Below are positions 26,307-33,995 of a DNA stretch of 64,000 nucleotides, one piece after another (position 1 is the stretch's first letter; each line of letters opens with the position of its first letter). The translations under genes and the position numbers were made by a program. The stretch is taken from assembly GCF_002303925.1 (NCBI RefSeq), contig NZ_MRCS01000032.1:1-64000 (forward strand). The letters run 5' to 3'. Below the pieces are notes generated by a model. The model did no database searches. It saw only the letters and a program-made list of their open reading frames with translations, and was not told the DNA's origin. The stretch comes from Pseudomonas sp. ACN8. GTDB taxonomy: Bacteria; Pseudomonadota; Gammaproteobacteria; Pseudomonadales; Pseudomonadaceae.

Positions 26307-27222
26307 AGGAGTCTCTTAAAAGTTGGGTCATCAATAGTTCTGGATCGAAGTCGCTTCTATGAACTTGACGTAATCCCGATGTATCCGACCAACGAAGCCT
26401 GCCGTTGGTCAAATCAGCGAGGGCGAATAGACGCTCCGCTACGCTCTCTTCATCGAGCTTGAAGACCCGTCCAGGAGAGCCCTGCGCGTATGCCGCTGTT
26501 TCAAATGTGAGCGATGATTCTGCGCGCCGGTTGCGCATCCAATAATCAAGAAGCGCCCATGCGAACAGCGCATCGGGCAACGTCGATTTTGGGCCTCGGC
26601 GAAAAGTGAAAATCCCTTTTCGCTCTTCCTGGAGAAGGCCGAGTTCGGCCAGCATCGATTCGGCCGACTCCTCGACAGATGCAGTGGTGGAGCGGGGGGC
26701 ATAGCCCCGAAGGCAGGTATCTAAATCGCGACCGAGGGTAGCACTCGAAAGTTTCTTGCCAGCAGTGAGAGACATGGCAAAAGCCGTCAGAGTAGGCAAA
26801 GCGTCTTCACGACTGAAGGCTTGTGAAGAGAAGACGTTGAACAACCAATACCACGTTGTCGAGCGCGTACCTCGACCGGCGAGGCACCAATGGGCATACC
26901 ATGCCGAAACGGGACTTTCTGAATACGGATCGAGTCCGCCGGTCCTGAAGATCTCTGCGCCAACGTGAGTCAAATTAAAATGTCGGCGCGAGTCGTCCTC
27001 TGCGAGCACATCACACGCGAGCGCCCAATGTTTGATTGACGACACCATATTTCTGCCGACGCCAAAGTCAGCGATCGCTCGCTCATCTGAAAACACCTCT
27101 TTCAGCAAGCGTCCTTCCGTATCAGCCTTGTCGACCGCTTTCTTTAACCACATCTGACGAAGCGGAAACGTTTCATGCCCGGAGAAGTGGGCTTCAATCT
27201 TGTCCTGTAGTGCTCCGATCAT
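26299..27222 (-). CDS. DUF4007 protein, SspB-like
   Basis: 307 aa. FSGHETFPLRQMWLKKAVD at residues 13-31 and FGVGRNMVSSIKHWALACDV near 55-74 are the hallmarks of DUF4007 proteins (helix-turn-helix-like N-terminus). This family occurs as the first gene of SspBCD phosphorothioation operons, where SspB is reported to nick DNA. AAGGG lies about 8 nt before ATG 27222. First gene of the three-gene operon. No cysteine desulfurase (SspA) is in the window; a chromosomal IscS could supply sulfur. Confidence 0.72.
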   Translation of the reverse strand: MIGALQDKIEAHFSGHETFPLRQMWLKKAVDKADTEGRLLKEVFSDERAIADFGVGRNMVSSIKHWALACDVLAEDDSRRHFNLTHVGAEIFRTGGLDPYSESPVSAWYAHWCLAGRGTRSTTWYWLFNVFSSQAFSREDALPTLTAFAMSLTAGKKLSSATLGRDLDTCLRGYAPRSTTASVEESAESMLAELGLLQEERKGIFTFRRGPKSTLPDALFAWALLDYWMRNRRAESSLTFETAAYAQGSPGRVFKLDEESVAERLFALADLTNGRLRWSDTSGLRQVHRSDFDPELLMTQLLRDSYA

Positions 27223-27267
27223 TGATACCCTTCCAGACTGGCGACCCTCTCCAGCGAGTAAAGATAG

Positions 27268-27290
27268 GGACTGGAGAAGTCATCCAGTCC
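27268..27290. repeat. Perfect inverted repeat in the sspB-like leader
   Basis: GGACTGGA-GAAGTCA-TCCAGTCC, 8-bp perfect arms with a 7-nt loop, 46-68 nt upstream of the DUF4007 gene. It may be an operator or an mRNA hairpin controlling the operon. Confidence 0.5.
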
Positions 27291-27656
27291 GCATGGGTCG
27301 AAGGTAGGCATTGTAGCGTTGGGTGCGCCCGCTGTCTTCTCGTAACCTCCTAAAAAACGGGATAAAACGTGGTGGCTCCAGCACCATCGGTAGGTATCAC
27401 GGCTAAGATGTAGGAGGGCTCATTCTCCTTTTCGAGATGAAGAAAGGAAAAGTCTATTCAATGACGTGGGATAAAAGGTGGGCGGCCAATCATGATTGCC
27501 GATACAGGCGATTGTGCAAGGGTGCTTGTGCGCCCGAACGTAGTCGCGCGAATAGACTTGGTTGTCTGATCGCGTACTTCGTTATGCATTGATGGCTCAG
27601 AACCCTGCGCTAGGCGAGGGCCCTGAGATGACGATGGGGTAATGCCAACGCGAATT
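27291..27656. other. Gap between the receiver-domain gene and the ssp-like operon
   Basis: No supported gene. Both flanking units read on the minus strand, so this should hold the end of the GHKL/receiver operon and the promoter of the ssp-like operon. No clear -35/-10 pair was recognised. Confidence 0.4.
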
Positions 27657-29819
27657 TTAAACGAAGCTGTTTGCCGTTCTGATTACGACCACAACATCTC
27701 CGTCCTTTGCCACCTTCAAATTCGCATCGCCGGCGATCTGGCCAATTACAGCATCAATATCCAAATCTGCATCCGAGTTCAATCGGACTAAGTAAATCGG
27801 AGTTCCCCCGAGATTCTTGGCTTGACCTTTTGAAACGTCAAACGGAGTGCTCTTACCCAAAGCGGCTACTGATTTTGCCTGAACATCGGCAGTCATGCCT
27901 TTTTGGGTAGAGACGATGCGAAAGGCATCGTCCATCTGGAATTGACTACACCAAGTACCTGACTTTTTCTCCCAGCAACTTGCATAGACTTCGGTATCGC
28001 CCTCGAGTGTGTAGGGTTGCCAGCTGTCCTTTTCACGATGCAGCGTATAGACCGGGCATCGATAAATTTTTGGCATTCGAAGCAAGGCAACGCGTGAGGC
28101 CTGCGAAAGGAATTTGGCCAGCACTGCGTAAGCACTCTCGTTACGTAGCTGACCCTCAATTGAATAGTCCTCTAGATGATCTAGCACGTCGGTCATAGAG
28201 GGCGTGAAGGGCTGCCGTAGATTCCAATGGAATGAATAAAAATCGTCAACGTCGGAGCTCTGGGCATAGTACGGCGATTCAAACACCTTCTCCCCCTTTG
28301 CAACGCGATCCACGGCAAGCTTTTCTCCCCGAACGAATAAGTAATGGTAATCAGCGGCGACATCGAACTTGACATTCTGCACATCACACGCCTGGGTAAT
28401 GTTCACGTAATAGCGCTTGAAGCCGTGTTTTTCGCGCAACACCGTGCCAAACCGGAGATTTCTCTTCATCCAGGCAAGTCGGCTTGGCGTTACGCCGGTT
28501 CGCCTCTCGACGGGAGGGATCGCCTCAGCGATTGCCTCAGTGGCGACATTGTTTTCCTCAACCAGAGCAAGGCCGTCCTGTTGTGCACGAGCCATCGGCA
28601 TTGGGGCTTCGGTACCCTCGGGCTGATCCGCGGTCAAAGGTTGTTGCGCATCGTTGGCAGCAGCGGGTGCCTGGGCCGTCTCGGCATTGGGTCGCTCTGC
28701 ATCAGCTGGGGCTAACCCCTTTTCTGGCAGTTCTGCGTTGGGTTTATGCCATGGCGTGCGATGCCAGACTACATCCGACATTAGCCGGCGTATCGCATGC
28801 TGAGCATCTTTGATTTCTACGCCCTGGTTAATTGTAGGATTGACTGAGGCGGCGGAATCCGTCAGCGCTTGCTGCAGGGCGATGGTGTGATTTATTACTT
28901 CAGAGTGCTCTTCAGTTTCGGCGGATACGCGTTTGGCGAGCACATCGGCCATGTATTCTTCGATCGACATCGAATCGGCTTTTGCGGTTGCCGATAAAAT
29001 AGCGAAGGCACTGGCGTCGAGCTCGTAGAGGCGCTTGACGATCGACGCCGTCGCCTTCAACAGTCCCTGTTCCCAAGCGTGAATGAATTCTTCAATGGGG
29101 TGAATCAGTTTTCGCTCGTTCGCCAGCTGCGTGAGCGCTTGCATCCATTTTTCTTTTACCACCGGCTCCGGTTCCACATGCGCGGAGCTCGGTTTGACCA
29201 GCATTCGGAAGCGCGAGGCCGATGCACCGACTTCGTCTCGTATTAGCGATAAATCGTTCTTCACCCCATCCTTGTTTGTCGACATCAAAATGACTAGCAA
29301 TGGCTGCTCGCAATCCTTGTGATGCTCGATCATTTTCTTGATGAATGTTCGCGTTGGGCCGGATTCGTTTTCCATCAGGTAGTAGTCAACGAGCAGTAGG
29401 TCGTAGAACTGATCTGCTTCCAGCTCACGAATCTCAGGCCAGGGAGTCAATTCGATTTTACCCTTGCCTTTGACCCAGGATTGGATTTTTAGCAAGGGAG
29501 CCTTGAATCCATCCAGGTCTTTTTGGGCGTTGTCGTAGGGTTTGCTCAGATCTTCCGGGCACTGCGCTCGGATGTGCTTTTCTGCCAGGCCCTGAAACAG
29601 ATCAGCGAGCGTGGCATGAGGACGATTTTCTTGCTGCAACAACTCAACCAAGCGCTCGGTGGCATCGTGATCGGGATCCTGCAATATGGCTTCGATATAA
29701 CCTTGCGCTGATGGAGCGCACGCATTCACCTCTGCGAGAGTGGGTCCTTCTCTCAGGTCGTCGTCAACCATCAAGACGCGGGTAACCCCCGCACGGATTA
29801 GCAAATCAGTAACGCTCAT
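27657..29819 (-). CDS. Divergent receiver-domain protein with large C-terminal effector region
   Basis: 720 aa. Residues 1 to about 215 are a response-regulator receiver fold interrupted by an insertion of about 100 residues: acidic pocket VLMVDDDL (Asp19-21), phospho-acceptor Asp145 in LLLVDYYLM, Ser180/Thr181 after VILM, and Lys209 in MLVKPSS. After a helical segment to about 350 there is a Pro/Ala-rich linker (about 365-440). The C-terminal part of about 270 residues begins with YYVNITQACDVQ and is beta-rich; I cannot name it. There is no recognisable DNA-binding domain, so it is not an ordinary transcription regulator. Its ATG overlaps the stop of the GHKL gene (TAATG), so the two are made together. 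Confidence 0.7.
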   Translation of the reverse strand: MSVTDLLIRAGVTRVLMVDDDLREGPTLAEVNACAPSAQGYIEAILQDPDHDATERLVELLQQENRPHATLADLFQGLAEKHIRAQCPEDLSKPYDNAQKDLDGFKAPLLKIQSWVKGKGKIELTPWPEIRELEADQFYDLLLVDYYLMENESGPTRTFIKKMIEHHKDCEQPLLVILMSTNKDGVKNDLSLIRDEVGASASRFRMLVKPSSAHVEPEPVVKEKWMQALTQLANERKLIHPIEEFIHAWEQGLLKATASIVKRLYELDASAFAILSATAKADSMSIEEYMADVLAKRVSAETEEHSEVINHTIALQQALTDSAASVNPTINQGVEIKDAQHAIRRLMSDVVWHRTPWHKPNAELPEKGLAPADAERPNAETAQAPAAANDAQQPLTADQPEGTEAPMPMARAQQDGLALVEENNVATEAIAEAIPPVERRTGVTPSRLAWMKRNLRFGTVLREKHGFKRYYVNITQACDVQNVKFDVAADYHYLFVRGEKLAVDRVAKGEKVFESPYYAQSSDVDDFYSFHWNLRQPFTPSMTDVLDHLEDYSIEGQLRNESAYAVLAKFLSQASRVALLRMPKIYRCPVYTLHREKDSWQPYTLEGDTEVYASCWEKKSGTWCSQFQMDDAFRIVSTQKGMTADVQAKSVAALGKSTPFDVSKGQAKNLGGTPIYLVRLNSDADLDIDAVIGQIAGDANLKVAKDGDVVVVIRTANSFV

Positions 29820-32236
29820 TATTCCGTCCTGGGAAGCTCAAGTATGAAAGTGCGCAGACGACCGTCGTCGTCCGTCTGGGGGTCAAGGTATAGTCGGCCA
29901 TTGTGGTACTCCGAAACCTCTCGCGCCAGGTACAGCCCGTAACCTTTACCTTTGCGAAGGCTGAATCCAGGCAAGAAAATCCGATCTCTGTCGGCGAAGT
30001 CGATACCGGGGCCATTGTCTTTGAATGCGATGGTTTTCGCTGGGACATCGATCTCGATGGTTATCAGGCCTCGCTCCCTTGGGTCATCTCGTTGACTGAG
30101 CCAATACGTAGAATTGCTGACTAGGTTTTCCAGTGCGAGGCTGAGGAAGCCAGGCACCATTTTGACTTTCAGCAAGGCGCCTTTCGGGGTGACTGTTACG
30201 ACTGAGTCGATGTTGTTTCGGGCGAACAAGCTTTCATAACCCTTGACAATTGTTCGCGTGAGTTTTTCTACCTCGATCTCTCTCTTGATCTGGCGCGCCC
30301 CTGGCATAAGCGGGTCCATCTGCTGTAGGCGAACGTTGATTGCCCGTATTTCTGTCTCCAGCTTTGTAAGCAGTTGCTGTGTTTCATCGTCTGCCTTGTT
30401 GGCTAACTCTCTCATCAGCTGTCGCGTTTGGGCAGTGGTTCGAGTGAGTTCGTGCATCACGCCGTGCATTACATTGCCAATACCGGCCAGTTCAAGAATG
30501 TCCTCGCGACCTTCGTTGCTCTTCTCGATGGCATCTTCAAATTTTTTCACTTGCGTAGTGATGAAGTGCAGATGCTCATTGAGGGAGGACACGCTGGATT
30601 TCAGGTTGCTCGGCACACCGTCCTTCAGGGCGTTCACGTCTTGCTTGGCGAGCAACAGTCGCTCGGCCAAGGTCGCCGTACCGTCGTTGACCAATTGCTC
30701 CAGTTGTTTCTGCTTGGTCTTTTGGTCCTCATCCTGCACGTAGGCTCGTAAAGGCTGAATGGCCACCTGGAGCAGCAACTCCTTGAGCATGTCCGCTTCA
30801 GGAGTCGAGATCAGGCCCTCCCGGTTAGTGAGGTCGGTCAACTGTTTGTTGCCGCGGTGGGTAATTTCCAGTGCGCCCATGACCTGAATGCGGTTTACCA
30901 CGTAACCGCTTCCTCGCAGGGCTTTACTGTCGAGTCCGAGCCAGTCACCATCTCGTTCCGAACCGGTGAATCCGACACGGAAGCCGTCCCTGTAAATGGC
31001 GATGCCTCCCGCCCACAAGTCGAGTTCCTTTTTCACGTTCGGCCATTCAGTTTTAACTTTTTCGCGAAGTATCCGCCGGTTAAAACGCAGGATGTTTAGC
31101 TTGAACGGACCAATGGCTTGCAGCGTTTGCAAATCAAGTGGCACGTCGCTTCTATCGTGCGTGTTGGTAACGTCGATTAACATCCGGCGTACCGCCTCAC
31201 CCGAGCGCAGTTGAGGCGTGCCCGACTCCGCGTCCGCTGCCGTTTTTAAAGTGAGAGTCAGAATAGGGTCTTTAAGTGACTTGGCTTTCTGAGGGTAGAA
31301 CTCGAGGGTTAGGTGCTGATCTGCGAGGTTTCTGATGTCGTCCGAAAGCTTGGGGAACGGCATGGCCTTGCCGTCGTTGATTTTTACCCGAATTTTGAAC
31401 TTGCGAACTGGCGAAAACGGACTTCGTAGTCGCCGGATAAAAGTTTGCAGGTTCGTCGCCTGCTCGCCATCCTGCGTCCAGTCACTTCGCAGAGCGAATA
31501 CGCGCACGCGTGTTCCCGATTCGCTGTCCTTGTGGATGCGAACCCGGTTGGTCTTCAAGGGGATGTCACTGATCTGCAGGTCCGCGGTATCGAACGCGCG
31601 CCAGTCAAATTCTACTTCGTATGCCGTTGGCCTGCTGTCGGTCCATGTGGTCACCCGCGCCCGATGACCCAAGCGCATCATCGCGAGGCGGCCAATTCCC
31701 TTGTTTCCCAGGTACTGGTCAGGACCATCCGGTTTGGGTGAGCTAAGTCTGTTATCGGTACCGACGGTTAGAAAAATCGGCACGATCGATTCTTCTTCAA
31801 TTCCGCAGCCGGAGTCTACGACCTCAATGAAATTGACTTCTTCTAAAATTTCGACGGCTTCGTCGACAGTCTCGCAGGCCGCGATTCTGCTCAGCTGTTC
31901 ATTTACATGCGCCACGGTGGCTGGGCCGCATTCTCGATCGAATCGGGCATCTTCGATTGCCTGAATGATCCCTGACTTGATCTCCTCAAAATCGTCATCG
32001 CTTTCGCGGACATCCCGAATCAGCATCGACAGCCACTCACTGGAGACGGGGCAGCAAATGGTGACGTCAACGACCTCGGAGCCCGCGTCGAATGCGTTCT
32101 TGATCAGCTCGTTGATCGCGATTTCGTCTGAAGTGATGAGCTCTCGACCCAAGTGAATGATGGTTCGAGCTGCAACCAGAAATGTCGTGGCCGGCTTTTG
32201 CGAGCGAGTCGAGCCCCTCATTTGCGCTTTATCCAT
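29819..32236 (-). CDS. Dual-GHKL protein: Hsp90/MutL-like ATPase plus histidine-kinase-like module
   Basis: 805 aa from ATG 32236; the frame stays open to 32371, but residues before MDKAQM look unlike the family. The N-terminal ATPase has N-box NELIKNAFDA (about 42-51), G1 VVDSGCGI (139-146) and G2 LGNKGIGRL (176-184), the pattern of Hsp90/MutL/MORC ATPases, with an insertion of about 75 residues. A C-terminal kinase module has a possible H-box at His595 (VMHELTRTT), N-box ALENLVSNS (about 701), G1 DNGPGI (about 740) and G2 KGYGLYLA (about 764). A coiled-coil stretch (about 500-680) joins them. No membrane segment, so it is a cytosolic sensor, probably phosphorylating the coupled receiver protein. 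Function is inferred as phage or DNA-damage sensing from the setting. Confidence 0.72.
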   Translation of the reverse strand: MDKAQMRGSTRSQKPATTFLVAARTIIHLGRELITSDEIAINELIKNAFDAGSEVVDVTICCPVSSEWLSMLIRDVRESDDDFEEIKSGIIQAIEDARFDRECGPATVAHVNEQLSRIAACETVDEAVEILEEVNFIEVVDSGCGIEEESIVPIFLTVGTDNRLSSPKPDGPDQYLGNKGIGRLAMMRLGHRARVTTWTDSRPTAYEVEFDWRAFDTADLQISDIPLKTNRVRIHKDSESGTRVRVFALRSDWTQDGEQATNLQTFIRRLRSPFSPVRKFKIRVKINDGKAMPFPKLSDDIRNLADQHLTLEFYPQKAKSLKDPILTLTLKTAADAESGTPQLRSGEAVRRMLIDVTNTHDRSDVPLDLQTLQAIGPFKLNILRFNRRILREKVKTEWPNVKKELDLWAGGIAIYRDGFRVGFTGSERDGDWLGLDSKALRGSGYVVNRIQVMGALEITHRGNKQLTDLTNREGLISTPEADMLKELLLQVAIQPLRAYVQDEDQKTKQKQLEQLVNDGTATLAERLLLAKQDVNALKDGVPSNLKSSVSSLNEHLHFITTQVKKFEDAIEKSNEGREDILELAGIGNVMHGVMHELTRTTAQTRQLMRELANKADDETQQLLTKLETEIRAINVRLQQMDPLMPGARQIKREIEVEKLTRTIVKGYESLFARNNIDSVVTVTPKGALLKVKMVPGFLSLALENLVSNSTYWLSQRDDPRERGLITIEIDVPAKTIAFKDNGPGIDFADRDRIFLPGFSLRKGKGYGLYLAREVSEYHNGRLYLDPQTDDDGRLRTFILELPRTE

Positions 32237-32863
32237 GGAACTAAATTTCCTTGTTTCCATTTGAAGGAACGGGAGCGAGGCGCTCGCAGAGCTTTGAACA
32301 CTGTGTGATGCCAGGCGCCGCTTCATGCAGACGGTTTCGGGGTGGAGCACTATGCAAGAGCTCACGCGCACGAATCATACCCGAATGACCACTAGCAATG
32401 CCTGTCCAGTTTGCAGGTGTGAATAGACTGCTTCAAAGGATGGAACACCGTGCAGTGTGCTTGGGAATCTATCGATGCCCCAGCTCGGAGGTCGACGCCC
32501 AACGTAACGATGCGGGCAAAATTTGCAGCTGATCAGCCGCCCAATCATTGAGCGTCAGGGCTTAAAATCAGGGGTTTGTTACGGTATAGGTGAACTAGGT
32601 GGAGCGAAGCAGCAGGTAATACTGTATGGCCCGTATTACGTTACAGTTTGACCAGCATGAAGATAGGCTTGCCGTCACCACTGAAACAACCGTGCCTATC
32701 ATCGCGTTCACCACGGGCTTGGCTCATCCAGGCATGGTGGCAAATCGACTGATCACCTTGGGCGATATCAGTTGGCGCATCAATGACTTCTGAAATGTAA
32801 TCAAGTGGTAGAGGGAAGGTGCCGTGTGGCCCCCGACTAAAGGATTCAGCCCGCCAAAAAATC
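32237..32863. other. Gap between the defence pair and a LysR gene
   Basis: Region of about 630 bp holding the promoter of the GHKL operon and a possible small gene at 32626-32793, annotated separately. Nothing else could be supported. Confidence 0.4.
32626..32793 (+). CDS. Possible small protein, 55 aa
   Basis: ATG 32626 to TGA 32793, beginning MARITLQFDQHEDRLAV and ending GDISWRINDF. AGG lies about 10 nt upstream. The composition is protein-like (alternating hydrophobic and charged residues, no rare-codon run), but I recognise no family and it could be a remnant. It is the only frame in this gap that looks coding. Confidence 0.3.
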   Translation: MARITLQFDQHEDRLAVTTETTVPIIAFTTGLAHPGMVANRLITLGDISWRINDF

Positions 32864-33832
32864 TTAAATTGTGATCTGCGCGCCGGCGAGACTACTGGAC
32901 AGCTCGTATGCGGCCAATTCTGTTTGATGCACCGCTAACAACTCCGGTAATGACCCGCGCAGGTATTCCACCCAAGTCTTGATCTTCGCATCTAGGTACT
33001 GCCGGGAAGGGTAGATTGCGTACAGGTTCAACTCCTGCGAGCGGTACTTGGGCATAACCCGCACCAGCGTACCGTTGCGCAGGCCGTCGATCGCGGCGTA
33101 CAGCGGCAGGATGCCAATGCCCATGCCGCTGGTGATCGCGGCTTTCATCGCGTCGGCCGTGTTCACCTGGAAGGGTGAGCTGTTGATGGTGACCATTTCC
33201 TGGCCGTTGGGCCCGTCAAAGGCCCATTTTTCCAATGGAATCGCCGGGCTCACTAGGCGCAGACAGGCGTGATTGAGCAGGTCGCTGGGCTTTTGCGCGC
33301 AGCCGTTGGCTTTAACGTAGGCCGGAGACGCACAAACGATGCTGTAGGTGATGCCGAGACGCTGGGAGACAAAACCCGAGTCTGGCAATTCGCTGGCGAG
33401 CACGATGGACACATCGTAACCCTCGTCCAACATGTCTGGCACTCGATTGGCCATGGTTAGGTCGAAGGTCACGTCCGGGTAGGTCGTGCGATAGCGAGCG
33501 ATGGCGTCGATCACGAGGTGCTGTCCAATGCCGGTCATGGTGTGCACCTTCAGCTGCCCGGCCGGCCGCGCGTAGGCGTCGCTGGCCTCGGCTTCGGCTT
33601 CCTCGACGTACGCGAGGATCTGCTGACAGCGCACCAGATAGCGCTTGCCGGCTTCGGTCAAGGCTAAGCGCCGTGTCGTTCGGTTTAGCAGACGGGTTTG
33701 CAAGTGTGCTTCAAGGTGGGTAACGGATCTCGAGACGTTGGCCGTGGCGGTGTCCAGCTGCACGGCGGCGGCTGTAAAGCTTCCTGTTTCTGCCACGTAA
33801 CTGAAAGCGCGCATGTTTTGCAAAGTGTCCAT
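32864..33832 (-). CDS. LysR-family transcriptional regulator
   Basis: 322 aa from ATG 33832 (MDTLQNMRAFSYVAETGSFT). The longer frame to 33973 adds a non-family N-terminus. The winged helix-turn-helix is at residues 5-65 (AAVQLDTATANVSRSVTHLE, LLNRTTRRLALTEAG), and the effector domain follows (GQLKVHTMTGIGQHLV, DVSIVLASELPDSGFVSQRL). It belongs to the CrgA/DmlR-like subgroup. It reads the same way as, and lies 163 nt downstream of, acsA, so its targets cannot be told from position. Confidence 0.88.
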   Translation of the reverse strand: MDTLQNMRAFSYVAETGSFTAAAVQLDTATANVSRSVTHLEAHLQTRLLNRTTRRLALTEAGKRYLVRCQQILAYVEEAEAEASDAYARPAGQLKVHTMTGIGQHLVIDAIARYRTTYPDVTFDLTMANRVPDMLDEGYDVSIVLASELPDSGFVSQRLGITYSIVCASPAYVKANGCAQKPSDLLNHACLRLVSPAIPLEKWAFDGPNGQEMVTINSSPFQVNTADAMKAAITSGMGIGILPLYAAIDGLRNGTLVRVMPKYRSQELNLYAIYPSRQYLDAKIKTWVEYLRGSLPELLAVHQTELAAYELSSSLAGAQITI

Positions 33833-33995
33833 GGGATGCTGCTCTCGGATGCGAAAAAAAATTGAGGTATGAGGTTTCAGAGCCCAAGAGCCGACAGAAA
33901 GACCGTTGTCAGAATTTTTATTCAGTTGTAAGCGTAGAGACTTGTCCCGGCAAAAGACCGGGACAAAACTCATTGCTCAGCATGGTCGGACTAGT

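Noticed and set aside
22160..27222. BREX type 4 assignment for the PAPS-reductase/ATPase genes
   Set aside because: BREX-4 needs PglZ and BrxL, which are absent, and DUF4007 fits ssp-type operons.
27657..32236. Detocs system
   Set aside because: The kinase has an extra Hsp90-like ATPase and there is no separate PNP-phosphatase effector gene.
27657..32236. Ordinary two-component transcription regulator pair
   Set aside because: No membrane sensor region and no recognisable DNA-binding domain in the receiver protein.
32864..33832. LysR gene as the regulator of acsA
   Set aside because: It lies downstream on the same strand rather than divergent, so position gives no support.
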